The position numbers and the translations under genes are program-made. A stretch of DNA of 64,000 nucleotides from Roseinatronobacter sp. S2 (lineage in GTDB: Bacteria; Pseudomonadota; Alphaproteobacteria; Rhodobacterales; Rhodobacteraceae), in NCBI RefSeq assembly GCF_029581395.1, contig NZ_CP121115.1, positions 548,910 through 612,909 of the forward strand. Direction: 5' to 3'. Below the pieces are notes generated by a model. That model ran no database searches, was not told where the DNA came from, and saw nothing but the letters and a program-made list of their open reading frames with translations. Below are positions 1 to 8,841 of this stretch, one piece after another (position 1 is the first letter of the stretch; each line of letters opens with the position of its first letter).

Positions 1-37
1 TTACGACGAAAAGCCCCTCCGCTTTCCGATGAAATGA

Positions 38-1063
38 TCAGGCGGCGATGACTGTCTTATCAGCGCCGCATGACTGTCTGATAACAAGCTGGCTTGGGGT
101 ATGCGTCAGGCCGGGCGGAACCTCGCGCCCCTCAATCAGGTCGAGTAAGCACAGGCCTGCCTGCCGCCCCAGTTCCACAAGTCCCATGTCAATGGTTGTC
201 AGTGGCGGCCTGGTTGCCGCCGCGAAAATTTCCCAGTTGTCGAAACCCACGATGGCGACATCACCCGGCACAGACACGCCAAGATGCGTTAGCCCGTCGA
301 TCATGCCCCGTGCAATCTGGTCGTTGCCGCAAAATATTGCATCGGGGGCACATGCCGCCTGATTGCGGCCAAACAGGAGGCGCGCAATGTCAAAGCCATG
401 CTGCTCTGACCATGCCCCAAATATCACGTCGCCCCAAGGCGTTGCGTCATTGTCGGCCAATGTCCGGGCATAGCTTTCGGCGCGGATACATGCGGCGGCA
501 AAGGCTGCTGGCCCGGTAACATGGGCAATGCTACGTCGGCCCAGATCAAGCAGATGTTGCGTTGCAATGCGCGCCCCGCCCGCATCATCGGGGACAAAGG
601 CGATGCCATCTTCATCGCAGGCTGACATGACGTGCACAGTCGGGATGCCCGATTTACGCAGGCTTTCGTGGGGCGCGCGGTCAATTCGTTTGCCTGCCAG
701 AACCAAACCATCAACCTGCCTGTCCTCCAGCGCCTGAAGGTTGATGCGGGCAAGCTCTGGGTCGTCCTGATAAGACGCCAGAAGGACTGATACACCGCGA
801 TCCACCGCTGCGCTGGACAGGCCGGACGCCACCGGCAAGGTGAAGCGGCCATAGGTGTCATTGGTCAGAAGGCCCAAAGTAAAGGAGCGCTTGCGCACCA
901 GCCCCTGCGCGATCGAGTTGGGGCGATAGCTCAACGCTTTCGCGGCTTCCTGAACGCGGGCACGTGTTTCAGGGGCCATCCGCCCTTCGCCGTTCAGGGC
1001 GCGGGAAGCCGTGGTGACACTGACCCCCGAACGCAATGCAACATCGCGAATGGTAACCCGCAT
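38..1063 (-). CDS. LacI-family transcriptional regulator
   Basis: A 341-residue protein with the full LacI/GalR layout. Residues 3-50 form the N-terminal helix-turn-helix plus hinge (VTIRDVALRSGVSVTTASRAL), followed by a periplasmic-binding-protein-like effector domain with the typical VDGLVLAG and AIFCGNDQIARG segments. The ATG at 1063 is supported by a GGGAGGAG ribosome site seven bases upstream. Its target genes are not in the window on this side: the gene ends 37 bases from the edge and its upstream region runs into the IS701-like element at 1225. A LacI-type half-palindrome lies about 70 bases upstream of the start, which suggests autoregulation. The effector is probably a sugar, but nothing here identifies it. 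Confidence 0.93.
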   Translation of the reverse strand: MRVTIRDVALRSGVSVTTASRALNGEGRMAPETRARVQEAAKALSYRPNSIAQGLVRKRSFTLGLLTNDTYGRFTLPVASGLSSAAVDRGVSVLLASYQDDPELARINLQALEDRQVDGLVLAGKRIDRAPHESLRKSGIPTVHVMSACDEDGIAFVPDDAGGARIATQHLLDLGRRSIAHVTGPAAFAAACIRAESYARTLADNDATPWGDVIFGAWSEQHGFDIARLLFGRNQAACAPDAIFCGNDQIARGMIDGLTHLGVSVPGDVAIVGFDNWEIFAAATRPPLTTIDMGLVELGRQAGLCLLDLIEGREVPPGLTHTPSQLVIRQSCGADKTVIAA

Positions 1064-1126
1064 GGTGGCTCCTCCCGTCCATTACCCATTGAAATACCTG
1101 CCCTGTCGTACAGCATGCGGCACTTG

Positions 1127-1140
1127 GGATAACGTTTGCG
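1127..1140. promoter_or_regulatory. Possible LacI-type operator
   Basis: The sequence GGATAACGTTTGCG contains TAACGTTT, seven of eight matches to the AANCGNTT core used by many LacI-family repressors. It lies between the regulator start at 1063 and the IS element. Operator status is inferred from position and core match only. Confidence 0.3.
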
Positions 1141-1226
1141 CAACTAAGCATGTTGCCGCCACCCTTGTCAACCCGTCTGCGGCGAACGCGCCTTTGCATC
1201 CGCCATTCAGCTTGTCATCACTAATG

Positions 1227-1245
1227 CTACAGTTGCACATGATGT
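1227..1245 (+). repeat. Left terminal inverted repeat of IS701-like element
   Basis: CTACAGTTGCACATGATGT. It is the inverse of the right end apart from one base. Confidence 0.85.
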
Positions 1246-1402
1246 CGAATGTTCCGATGGGCTGTTGCGGCTAAGTTTTGGTGACGTCGTCGCCATAGAG
1301 ACCAAGCCCAAATGAACCTTGTGGTGAGGACGGGACGCGGCAGCAAGCGGGCGAGGAGGTACCGGATTTCTGCCGTGGTGAAGTTATCGGCTCGTCTTGA
1401 GT

Positions 1403-2596
1403 TCAGATCGCCGCAACGGGATTGTCCGGACTCGTTTTGTTCGGCTGACGCAAACCCGAACGGCGCTGATCCGCGCCAAGGCGAGCGAGGAAAGCTGCGG
1501 CTGCCATGACAAGGCTGATGTGGCGATGCCATCCATGCCATGAGCGGGCTTCGCAATGGTCGAGGCCGAGGTCGTCTTTGGCGCGCAGGAAGCACTCCTC
1601 GATCGTCCAGCGCAAACCGGCGGCCGCCGCAAGCTCGGCAAGCGTGGTGTCTGAGCGGGCATAGGCAAAATAATATGCAATTGCGCCCGGATTGCGCAGG
1701 CTGCGCCTTGCGAGACACCAGCGGGCAAACCCGTTCGGAGCCTGGTATTTGAGCTGGACACGGGCCCAATCATACAATCTGGGTCCCTTTGCACCTTCAC
1801 CTGCGCTCAACGGTATCCAGGCGTCATCGGGCAGCGCGGCAATCATCGTGACCGGGTCAGTCTGGATCAGCGTCCATTCCTCCATGAACCGCAATGTCTG
1901 ATTGCTGCGCACTGCCAGCACATAGGTCTGCTGGCGCTCCTCCAGCATATGCCGGAACCGATAATCCGCACCGTAGACGGCATCGGCGAGAACAAACGCG
2001 CATGGAATACCTTCGTCGAGCAGGCGCGTGACCATCTCACACGCCATGGCTGGCTTGGTGGTGAAGGCAATATCTTCAGGCACGTAGGCCTTTGCGCGCC
2101 GCTCAGGATCATTGGCCCAGGATTTCGGCAGATACAGCCTTCTGTCGATCAGGGCGTGCCCCCAGCGGCTTGCATAGCTCGCAAACACACCGATCTGACT
2201 GTTCTCAATCCGTCCCGCCGTGCCGGAATACTGTCGCGCGACGCCAACCGAATGAGCGCCTTTCTTGAGGAAACCTGTTTCATCAATCACAAGAACCCCA
2301 TCAGGATCAGCGAGGGCATCAAGCGCGTAGTCGCGAACTCGCTGACACAGAGCATCTGCAGACCAGCTTGATCGGCCCAGCAGCGACTGGATCTTGTAAG
2401 GCCGCGCCAGGCCAGCTTCCTCAGCCAGCATCCAACCTGTCTTGCGTTCTGCCCCGGACAAGAGGCCATCGATAAAGGCCCCAGCAGATGCACGCTGTTC
2501 AGACCTGATGAAGGCAGATGCAATCCGCGCCTTCATTCCATCGAGCGCTGCGCGCCAATCCGAAACCGCTCCAGCCCAGTCCTATACGGACATCAT
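1403..2596 (-). pseudogene. IS701-family transposase with early stop codon
   Basis: The DDE transposase reads openly from an internal Met at 2536 to 1403 (377 residues), with catalytic positions visible as D85 in VLVIDETGF, a second Asp near residue 184 in FVLADAVYGAD, and a Glu near 314 in WTIEECFLRAKDDLGLDH. The better start lies further upstream: a GGGGAGG ribosome site followed by tandem ATGs at 2596 and 2593, in the same frame. That frame then reads Ser-Val and meets TAG at 2584-2582 before continuing DWAGAVSDWRAALDGMKARIA, which looks like authentic N-terminal sequence of the family. The full protein would be about 397 residues. Either the gene is inactivated by this nonsense codon or translation restarts at 2536, which has no good ribosome site. 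Confidence 0.75.
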
Positions 2597-2638
2597 CAAT
2601 CCTCCCCAATCGCTCAGGCGGGAATGAATCAGATATCC

Positions 2639-2657
2639 ACATCATATGCAACTGTAG
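2639..2657 (-). repeat. Right terminal inverted repeat of IS701-like element
   Basis: ACATCATATGCAACTGTAG. It abuts TA and then the CTAG target site at 2660. Confidence 0.85.
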
Positions 2658-2659
2658 TA

Positions 2660-3439
2660 CTAGATTACCTGGTAGCCACAACGTCGGGCCAGATCATGAT
2701 CAAGCTGGCTATTTATGAACTCTATATCGGTCGCGCACAGCTTTGAAACCCAGGAACGATCCTTGTAGAAAGCGACGATGTCCGCAGTGCTACGCCCGTC
2801 ATTTTTGGTTGACTTGGTAGGGACACTAACCTGCGTCGGTAACTCCGACCCAAACGACTCAGCTACACGGTGAACGAAGCCATTGATGTCCTCGATCACC
2901 TCTTCGTAGCGCACGAGCATTGCCGGACCGTGCTCGGCGAGCTGCGCATAGGAGGAAACTTTGTCGTTCCACAATTCCACTGGGTTCGGATATTCCGCAG
3001 GACCGTGCTCGCGCCCCACCGTCCGCCACGGTGCACGCAGGAATTCGGAGAAGCTGATCCTGTGCAGATGGTTGTTCAGTTTACTCTGATAGGGGCGCTT
3101 GTGCAACGATAGGAGCCAGGCATAGGGATCCTTCATCAGGGCAATAAATCCGACGTCATCGGGATAGGCCTGCCCTTCAGGACCGTTGGGGATGCGGGCG
3201 TGCTTCCAGCCGAGTTCGGCTGCGAAACGCTGCGCGTAGCGCCGATCCCGATCATCCTCGACCAGTCTGTAGGCGATATCGTATGGCAAGACCTTGTAGG
3301 CAAGCTTGTACATTTTCCGAATTGGCGACGGAAGGTTCCCCGCACAGATCGTGAGAGGCAGATTCGCTGCGAGCAGATCCTCGACAAAATTCGTCCCTGT
3401 ATTCCTTTCTCCATAGATCTTGATCCGGCGAACATTCAT
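2660..3439 (-). CDS. Sulfotransferase-like protein, 3' end abutting the IS element
   Basis: A 259-residue cytosolic protein starting MNVRRIKIYGERNTGTNF. The GERNTGTNFVEDLL segment (residues 10-23) resembles the 5'-phosphosulfate-binding loop of PAPS-dependent sulfotransferases. LMKDPYAWLLSLHKR near residue 105 resembles the 3'-phosphate-binding strand and helix, and the C-terminus (LDHDLARRCGY) looks like a natural sulfotransferase end. The start is supported by GAGGAAAG three bases before the ATG. The TAG stop is part of the CTAG target of the adjacent IS701-like element, so the reading frame ends exactly where the insertion begins and only a few terminal residues, if any, were lost. The acceptor (glycan, capsule or other) is unknown. 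Family confidence is moderate. Confidence 0.65.
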   Translation of the reverse strand: MNVRRIKIYGERNTGTNFVEDLLAANLPLTICAGNLPSPIRKMYKLAYKVLPYDIAYRLVEDDRDRRYAQRFAAELGWKHARIPNGPEGQAYPDDVGFIALMKDPYAWLLSLHKRPYQSKLNNHLHRISFSEFLRAPWRTVGREHGPAEYPNPVELWNDKVSSYAQLAEHGPAMLVRYEEVIEDINGFVHRVAESFGSELPTQVSVPTKSTKNDGRSTADIVAFYKDRSWVSKLCATDIEFINSQLDHDLARRCGYQVI

Positions 3440-3690
3440 TATCTTTCCTCAGTCTAATTGTAACCGACATTCCCCAAAGCGATTATCGCGTGATCCCAAA
3501 GTTGCCTGAAGCTGCTGGCTAGTCAAGTGTTTTCGTCCCCAGCGGTGTCTACGGTCGAGGCAATGCCCGGAGTCGGGCGGATATGCCCTCGCGGGCCATT
3601 AATTTGCGCGTTTTCAAGGATGCTGGACGTTCCCGAATATCTGCTGCCTGAGAGAAGCGCCAACCCGCGTCAGACCATGGCGGCAGCAGC

Positions 3691-3837
3691 CTGACCGGGT
3701 GGTCTCGCCAGTTAGGTGTCACCAAAGGCCGTATTGGCCGCGAACGCGGCGCCACCGCGCTTCTTGATTGCGTTACCCATCATTACGACATCGTCGAGAC
3801 CAGCAACGAAAGCTGGCGCTTCAAAACCCTCGAATAA
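3691..3837 (+). pseudogene. IS21 IstB-like ATP-binding protein, C-terminal remnant
   Basis: The plus strand reads GATALLDCVTHHYDIVET followed by SNESWRFKTLE and a stop at 3835. This is the characteristic C-terminal end of IstB helpers of IS21-family elements (TALLDRLTHHCDIVET, then NDSWRFK). Nothing upstream encodes the AAA core, so only the last 30-50 codons survive. The rest of 3440-3937 holds no gene that I can recognise. Confidence 0.7.
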
Positions 3838-3937
3838 TCCAGAAACCGCTGGCCCGATACCGTTGCGCTATATAGCGGCTACACCATATCAGGCCAACTG
3901 ACACTGCTTAGCATACTCATGGCGCGGGTCAAAACGA

Positions 3938-4321
3938 CTACCCGCTATTTGCGCGTGCATCACGTCGTTGGGCCGTATCCATTGATGGTCCGCGCCGTTT
4001 CAAAGGGCGGCTTTGATGTGTGGAACCCGAAGGGCCGAACACTGGTGTCTGATGCTGACCGCAGCAATGGGCAGCCACAGCCGTTGAAGCTGTCATTTCA
4101 CAACTCGCAGGCAGCGCGGCAGTGCTCTCATACTGGTCAGCGTTCAAGTCATTCATCGAAAACCTGCTGCTATTACGCGCCGCCGTCCACGCCACGTCCC
4201 GAAGCCTCTCTTGATCGATAGCAAGATCGGCCAAAGATCGCGGCCCGAGCTGTTCAAGCGCGTAGAGCGTCCGGCGATACTCCCACCAGATCACGGCCAT
4301 TTCCTTGAGTGAGGCAAGCAT
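3938..4321 (-). CDS. DUF1127 protein with anomalous C-terminal extension
   Basis: The first 50 or so residues are a clear DUF1127 (YjiS-like) domain: WWEYRRTLYALEQLGPRSLA continuing into DLAIDQERLRDVA. The ATG at 4321 is chosen because GGAGG lies seven bases upstream. DUF1127 proteins are usually 45-80 residues and often influence small-RNA or phosphate and carbon regulation. Here the frame runs to 127 residues with a Ser/Cys/His-rich tail unlike the family. The tail probably arose when the natural 3' end was lost to the rearrangement that also left the IS21 remnant downstream. Confidence 0.6.
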   Translation of the reverse strand: MLASLKEMAVIWWEYRRTLYALEQLGPRSLADLAIDQERLRDVAWTAARNSSRFSMNDLNADQYESTAALPASCEMTASTAVAAHCCGQHQTPVFGPSGSTHQSRPLKRRGPSMDTAQRRDARANSG

Positions 4322-4514
4322 AATAATCCTCCGTCTGGTTCGCGGCACGCTGGCAGTCGTGCCACCGTTTCATCGGTGATCGCAGCAGGCATCGCTATGC
4401 CGGGAGTTCTGAAAAACAATCCGGACCATTGGCCCCTTGGATGATCTTAGAATTGCACAAAAATCCGCGATCATGCTACATACAGGATCGCAACAGATTT
4501 TTCGAAAATGAAAA

Positions 4515-5396
4515 ATGGATGACAATTGGGATGATCTGCGGCTGTTTCTTGCTGTCAGCCGCCTTGGCGGGTTGAGCGCTGCACAGCAGAAAACCGGCCT
4601 GTCCCCGGCGACATTGGGGCGGCGGGTCACTGCGCTTGAACGCCAGATCGGTGTGCCGCTGTTTGTCCGTAGCCAGACCGGCTATGCGCTGACCGATGCC
4701 GGGCAGGATCTTCTGGCCCATGCCGAGGATGTGGAACGCGCCATGCTGGTGGTGTCGCGCTGGCGCGAAGGCACCCAGACCCAGCGCAGCGTCCGGCTTT
4801 CCGCGGGCAACTGGACCACGGACTTTCTGGTGCGCAATATTCACGCCATCTGGCGGACTGACGATCCGGCCATCGAATTTGTCACGGCCAATGCGCGTAT
4901 CGACATCGGGCACAGGGCCGCCGATATCGGTATCCGCAATGCCCGTCCCACCGATCCACATCTGGCCGGACGCAAGATCGGCAGCGTCGCATTTGCGCTT
5001 TTCGGCACCATGGACCAAAGCCCGGACAGTTCCATTGTCGGGCTGTCGGGTGATACGTCCACATCACCATCGGCACGGTGGATGGCCGCACAGCTTGGCC
5101 ACAGGATGCGGCTGCGCGGCAATGGGGTTCATGCGGTGCGCGAGCTTGTGGTGCAGGGGGCCGGGCTGTCTGTCCTGCCGTGTTTTATTGGCGATGACGA
5201 CCCGCGTTTGTGCAGGATGGGGCCAATCATCACCGACCTGAGCACCGAGCAATGGCTTGTCGCGCATCACGACGAGCGCCACAGCCCGCCGGTCCGGCGC
5301 GTGATCGAACGACTTGCGACCCTGTTCAATGAGGCCAGCCCGCTGTTTTCCGGCGCGCGACCACAGGCCGTGCACCCCGCGGCGGAACGGGTGTAA
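4515..5396 (+). CDS. LysR-family transcriptional regulator
   Basis: A 293-residue LysR-type regulator. Residues 5-64 are the winged helix (DDLRLFLAVSRLGGLSAAQQ, then LSPATLGRRVTALERQIGVPLF), followed by a short effector domain ending in the LVVQGAGLSVLPCFIGD segment common in AmpR/GcvA-like members. There is no divergent partner gene: the region upstream (4322-4514) faces the DUF1127 gene, so its target is unclear. Confidence 0.9.
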   Translation: MDDNWDDLRLFLAVSRLGGLSAAQQKTGLSPATLGRRVTALERQIGVPLFVRSQTGYALTDAGQDLLAHAEDVERAMLVVSRWREGTQTQRSVRLSAGNWTTDFLVRNIHAIWRTDDPAIEFVTANARIDIGHRAADIGIRNARPTDPHLAGRKIGSVAFALFGTMDQSPDSSIVGLSGDTSTSPSARWMAAQLGHRMRLRGNGVHAVRELVVQGAGLSVLPCFIGDDDPRLCRMGPIITDLSTEQWLVAHHDERHSPPVRRVIERLATLFNEASPLFSGARPQAVHPAAERV

Positions 5397-5526
5397 AAAT
5401 CCCTGCGGGGTTGTCTGACAGGAGAGGTTTTGGATGACGGTATCGTGCACAAGTCGTTGCCGCTGCACCTTGCGCTGCTGTCCCAGTCCGCCCGGATGCT
5501 GGTGACATTGGCCCGATTATTCAACC

Positions 5527-5601
5527 GGCATCCTGCTGGCGCTCGGTGGCGCATTCATGTGGACCCTTGCCGCAGTGATTACCAAGGAGCGCCCAGTTTG
5601 A
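5527..5601 (+). pseudogene. Fragment resembling start of an EamA/DMT transporter
   Basis: One frame reads GILLALGGAFMWTLAAVITK then ERPV and stop, which resembles the first transmembrane helix of EamA-family drug/metabolite exporters. No further helices follow in any frame. It is too short to be certain. The rest of 5397-5679 holds nothing else recognisable. Confidence 0.35.
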
Positions 5602-5679
5602 AGCGTTCATTTGTGGATAGATGAATTCAGTGAACGTTGGCCGTTGGGCATTCCGGGAACACAGCAGCCTTGCGCAGAC

Positions 5680-6042
5680 CTAAACCATGCGAAGGCCGCG
5701 CCGCGCCGTCTCTCTCGCGAGGATGTCCTGTGCCGGATGTCCGGCGATCGGCACGCCGGGATCACCCGATATTTCGCCTTCGGCGATCAATGCGTGATAG
5801 CGCGCGCAGCAGACTCGCAGGAATGAGGTGAAATTGCCAAGATCATGATCGGCATCCATCGCCTCGTGCCAAAGCCGGGTGATCAGTTGCGCGACCGTCA
5901 TCCCGTCGCGCGCGCCGATCTCGGTCAGCGTGTCCCAGAAATGGTTTTCGATCCGGATCGAGGTGGCGACCCCGTCGATGCGCAGACTATGGGTGCGGCT
6001 CTGCCATTGTCCGGCATCGGCCTTGATAAAGAGTTCACACAT
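5680..6042 (-). CDS. Ribbon-helix-helix domain protein
   Basis: A 120-residue protein with a ribbon-helix-helix core at residues 18-70: a beta strand (THSLRIDGVATSIRIENHFW), then helix DTLTEIGARDGMTVAQLITRLW. This matches the RHH_4 group common in alphaproteobacteria. The C-terminal 50 residues are unassigned. It lies 21 bases downstream of the DJ-1/PfpI gene on the same strand, and the two are probably cotranscribed. It could be a DNA-binding regulator of that gene. Confidence 0.75.
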   Translation of the reverse strand: MCELFIKADAGQWQSRTHSLRIDGVATSIRIENHFWDTLTEIGARDGMTVAQLITRLWHEAMDADHDLGNFTSFLRVCCARYHALIAEGEISGDPGVPIAGHPAQDILARETARRGLRMV

Positions 6043-6063
6043 CGCGGAGCCTCCCGTTTCGGT

Positions 6064-6621
6064 TCAGAGGAGCGCCATGAACTGCTTCAGCCAGGCAGGA
6101 TGCGCGGGCCAGGCGGGCGCTGTGACCAGATTGCCATCGGTTACCGCCTCTGTCACGGCAATATCGGCGAATGTCCCGCCTGAAGCTGTCACCTCATAGG
6201 CGCAGGCCGGATAGGCAGAGCAGGTCCGTCCTTTCAGCACCCCTGCGGCAGCCAGCAGCTGCGCGCCGTGGCAGATGGCGGCGACGGGTTTGTCGGCTTC
6301 AAAAAAATGCTGCACCATGGCCAGAACCTGCGCGTTCATCCGCAGATATTCCGGCGCACGGCCACCCGGCACAACCAGCGCGTCATAACTGGCAACATCG
6401 ACATCATCGAAATCCGCGTTCAGCGCGAAATTGTGGCCGGGTTTTTCGGAATAGGTCTGGTCGCCCTCGAAATCATGGATCGCGGTCTTGACCGTGTCAC
6501 CGGCCTTCTTGTCAGGGCATACGGCATCGACATTGTGGCCACAGGCCAGAAGAGTCTGAAACGGGACCATGGTTTCATAGTCTTCGGTGAAATCGCCGGT
6601 AATCATCAGGATATTCGCCAT
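6064..6621 (-). CDS. DJ-1/PfpI family protein
   Basis: A 185-residue class-I-glutaminase-fold protein. The nucleophile elbow [13 protein letters not shown] places the reactive cysteine at residue 117, with the adjacent His118. The early TGDFTEDYE segment supplies the acidic residue (E13 or E16) that typically pairs with it. [16 protein letters not shown] (79-94) is the standard oxyanion strand and loop. Relatives include glyoxalase III/deglycase-type and PfpI protease-like stress proteins; the exact reaction cannot be read from sequence. A ribosome site (GGGAGG) precedes the ATG. Confidence 0.9.
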   Translation of the reverse strand: MANILMITGDFTEDYETMVPFQTLLACGHNVDAVCPDKKAGDTVKTAIHDFEGDQTYSEKPGHNFALNADFDDVDVASYDALVVPGGRAPEYLRMNAQVLAMVQHFFEADKPVAAICHGAQLLAAAGVLKGRTCSAYPACAYEVTASGGTFADIAVTEAVTDGNLVTAPAWPAHPAWLKQFMALL

Positions 6622-6798
6622 CTTGCATCCTCCCTTGCTGACGGTAGCCGCAAGGGTAGGGCAGGTGCTTGGGTTGTGGGTATTAACGGGATACTACGAC
6701 AGGCAAAATCGCTCCTATAGATTGTTATCGGGAGATCAGCCAGCTTCAATATGCTCCGATTGCGGGTATTCACACATGCCGCCGGATAGAAGCTTGGT

Positions 6799-7689
6799 TC
6801 ATTTCCATGTCCGAACATGGTCGACAAGCGCGCGTAATTTGGGTGCCATGTTCCGGCGTTGCGGAAAGAAAAGGTAGAAGCCGGGGAATGGCGGCAGGAA
6901 GTCCTCCAGCACCGGGATCAACTCGCCAGTGTCGATATGCGGCTGAAGCGTTTCAACCGGCGCAAATGTAATCCCGCCACCGCTAAGTGCGGTGCGCAGC
7001 ATCACCCGCAGGTCATTGGTGCTGATCTGCGGGGCGACGGCCACATCGAACGGAACGCCATTCTCGACGAATTCCCAGCGATAAGGCGCGGTATTGGGCG
7101 CGGGACGCCAGCCGATGCAGCGGTGGTGCACAAGATCGCGCGGGTGCTCTGGCGCGCCATGCGCGGCAAGATAGGCGGGCGTTGCCACGACCGCCTCTCG
7201 CTGCGGGCCGCCGACCGGCACGGCGATCATGTCTTGCTCGATCACCTCGCCCAGCCGCACACCGGCATCGAACCCGGCGGCAACAATGTCAAATTCAGCA
7301 TCGGTCACGGTGATGTCCAGTGTGATTTGCGGGTAGCCTTCCGCGAAGCGGGCGATCAGCGGGCCGGACAGAAAGGGTTCGGCGATGGAGGTGACGGCGA
7401 TCCGCAACAGGCCTCGCGGGCGATCCTCGGCACCGATGGTTTCCAGCGCGCTCAGCATCTCCGTCAGTGGCCGCGCCAGTTCCGCGTGCAACCGCGTCCC
7501 CGCCTCGGTCAGCCGGACCGAGCGGGTGGTACGCGTGACCAGCGCCACACCAAGGCTGTCTTCCAGCCGCCGGATACTCTGACTGACCGCGGAGCGTGTC
7601 ACGCCCAGCCTGTCAGCCGCCGCGCGAAAGTTTGCTTCTTCGGCCACAGCACGGAAAAGCGGAAGAAGGTTAAGATCGATCATTGTCAA
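6799..7689 (-). CDS. LysR-family transcriptional regulator
   Basis: A 296-residue LysR regulator. The winged helix is at residues 4-62 (LNLLPLFRAVAEEANFRAAA, then LGVTRSAVSQSIRRLEDSLG), and the effector domain ends GFYLFFPQRRNMAPKLRALV, typical of the CrgA/AaeR-like branch. It is divergently arranged with the short-chain dehydrogenase gene starting at 7781, 91 bases away, so it most likely controls that operon and itself from the shared intergenic region. Confidence 0.93.
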   Translation of the reverse strand: MTMIDLNLLPLFRAVAEEANFRAAADRLGVTRSAVSQSIRRLEDSLGVALVTRTTRSVRLTEAGTRLHAELARPLTEMLSALETIGAEDRPRGLLRIAVTSIAEPFLSGPLIARFAEGYPQITLDITVTDAEFDIVAAGFDAGVRLGEVIEQDMIAVPVGGPQREAVVATPAYLAAHGAPEHPRDLVHHRCIGWRPAPNTAPYRWEFVENGVPFDVAVAPQISTNDLRVMLRTALSGGGITFAPVETLQPHIDTGELIPVLEDFLPPFPGFYLFFPQRRNMAPKLRALVDHVRTWK

Positions 7690-7780
7690 GCCACACTAAC
7701 CATGAAGTTCATCAATAGGGGAGTACCCACGACAATCGCATTCGTCCATTCTTTTGGCAATCGAAGGAAAGGAACACTCG

Positions 7781-8503
7781 ATGGACAAGGTTATTCTTAT
7801 CACCGGTGCCTCTGGCGGAATTGGCGAAGGCATCGCGCGGGAACTTGCAGCGGCAGGCGCCAAGGTCTTGCTGGGCGCGCGACGCGCCGACCGGCTGGAC
7901 GGCATCGTGAACGACGTCCGCGCGAACGGCGGTGTGGCAGAGGCGCGTGTGCTTGATGTCACCGACCGGGTGGCGATGGCGGGCTTCGCGCAGGCAGCAC
8001 TGGAGCTTTGGGGCCGGATCGACGTGCTGGTGAACAATGCGGGCATCATGCCGCTGTCGCCGCTGTCCGCAGGCAAGCTGGATGAATGGGAACGGATGGT
8101 GGACGTGAACATCAAGGGCGTTCTGTGGGGGATAGGCGCGGTGCTGCCCGCGATGGAGCGGCAGGGGGAGGGGCAGATCATCAACATCGGTTCGATCGGG
8201 GCATTGCAGGTGGTGCCGAGTGCTTCGGTCTATTGCGCAACGAAATTCGCGGTGCGGGCGATTTCCGATGGGTTGCGGCAGGAAAGCACAAATATCCGCG
8301 TCACCTGCGTTAATCCGGGCGTGGTCGAAAGCGACCTTGCCTCGACAATCACCCATGAAGAGACACTGGCCGTGATGGATGCTTACCGCGCAATTGCCCT
8401 GCAACCCGCCGATATCGCCCGCGCCGTGCGTCAGGTAATAGAGGCGTCCGCCAGTGTGGACACAACCGAAATCACCATCCGCCCGACCGCATCGGCGAAC
8501 TAA
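7781..8503 (+). CDS. Short-chain dehydrogenase/reductase
   Basis: A 240-residue classical SDR. The Rossmann motif TGASGGIGEG is at residues 8-17, NNAG near 87-90, a catalytic Ser near 138 (INIGSIGAL) and Y151-x-x-x-K155 in SVYCATKF. The ATG at 7781 is preferred over an in-frame one 27 bases upstream because GGAAAGGA lies just ahead of it. R33-R34 following the first strand suggests NADP(H) preference. The gene is divergent from a LysR regulator and followed after 20 bases by an Atu4866-like gene, the likely second cistron. Substrate unknown. Confidence 0.93.
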   Translation: MDKVILITGASGGIGEGIARELAAAGAKVLLGARRADRLDGIVNDVRANGGVAEARVLDVTDRVAMAGFAQAALELWGRIDVLVNNAGIMPLSPLSAGKLDEWERMVDVNIKGVLWGIGAVLPAMERQGEGQIINIGSIGALQVVPSASVYCATKFAVRAISDGLRQESTNIRVTCVNPGVVESDLASTITHEETLAVMDAYRAIALQPADIARAVRQVIEASASVDTTEITIRPTASAN

Positions 8504-8523
8504 GCGCGCCAAGGATTGCAATC

Positions 8524-8841
8524 ATGAAACAGAACCTAATTGCGGCAGTTATTGCTGCCACTTCCGGCCAGCCCGCTCTTGTGCAGAATACTGCGGTAGG
8601 TGACCACCTTTATGTCGGCATGTGGATCACGGCAGATGGATATATCCGGCACGAACTGCTGCCCGACAACCGGTATATCGAAGCCCGCGGCAGTCGCGAG
8701 CGCGCCTATGAGGGGCGCTATGAGGTCACGGAGCAATGGATATACTATTGGGATGACACCGGCTTCACGGCCGATGGTGTTTTTGTCGATGACAACGTCC
8801 TGCATCATGCAGGCATGGTGCTATACCGGCAGCAGCCGTGA
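8524..8841 (+). CDS. Atu4866-like small beta-barrel protein
   Basis: A 105-residue protein strongly reminiscent of the Agrobacterium Atu4866 family: YVGMWITADGYIRHELLPDN, then EGRYEVTEQWIYYWDDTGFT, then HHAGMVLYR. Members are small beta structures of unknown role, often beside oxidoreductases and LysR regulators, as here. The first 20 residues (MKQNLIAAVIAATSGQPALV) could be a weak signal sequence, but the family is not reliably exported. Confidence 0.75.
   Translation: MKQNLIAAVIAATSGQPALVQNTAVGDHLYVGMWITADGYIRHELLPDNRYIEARGSRERAYEGRYEVTEQWIYYWDDTGFTADGVFVDDNVLHHAGMVLYRQQP

Larger units (their letters stand above)
1225..2659 (-). mobile_element. IS701-like insertion sequence
   Basis: A 1.4-kb element bounded by near-perfect 19-bp inverted repeats (1227-1245 and 2639-2657, one mismatch) around one transposase gene. 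Just outside the ends are CTAA (1221-1224) and CTAG (2660-2663). IS701-family elements are known to target short YTAR sites, so these look like the insertion site, although the two copies differ by one base and do not prove a direct duplication. The right-hand CTAG supplies the stop codon of the neighbouring sulfotransferase-like gene. The transposase carries an early nonsense codon, so this copy may not move on its own. Confidence 0.85.

Noticed and set aside
6859..7956. 365-codon open frame on the plus strand
   Set aside because: It is antisense to the LysR gene at 6799-7689, with basic low-information sequence and no family resemblance.
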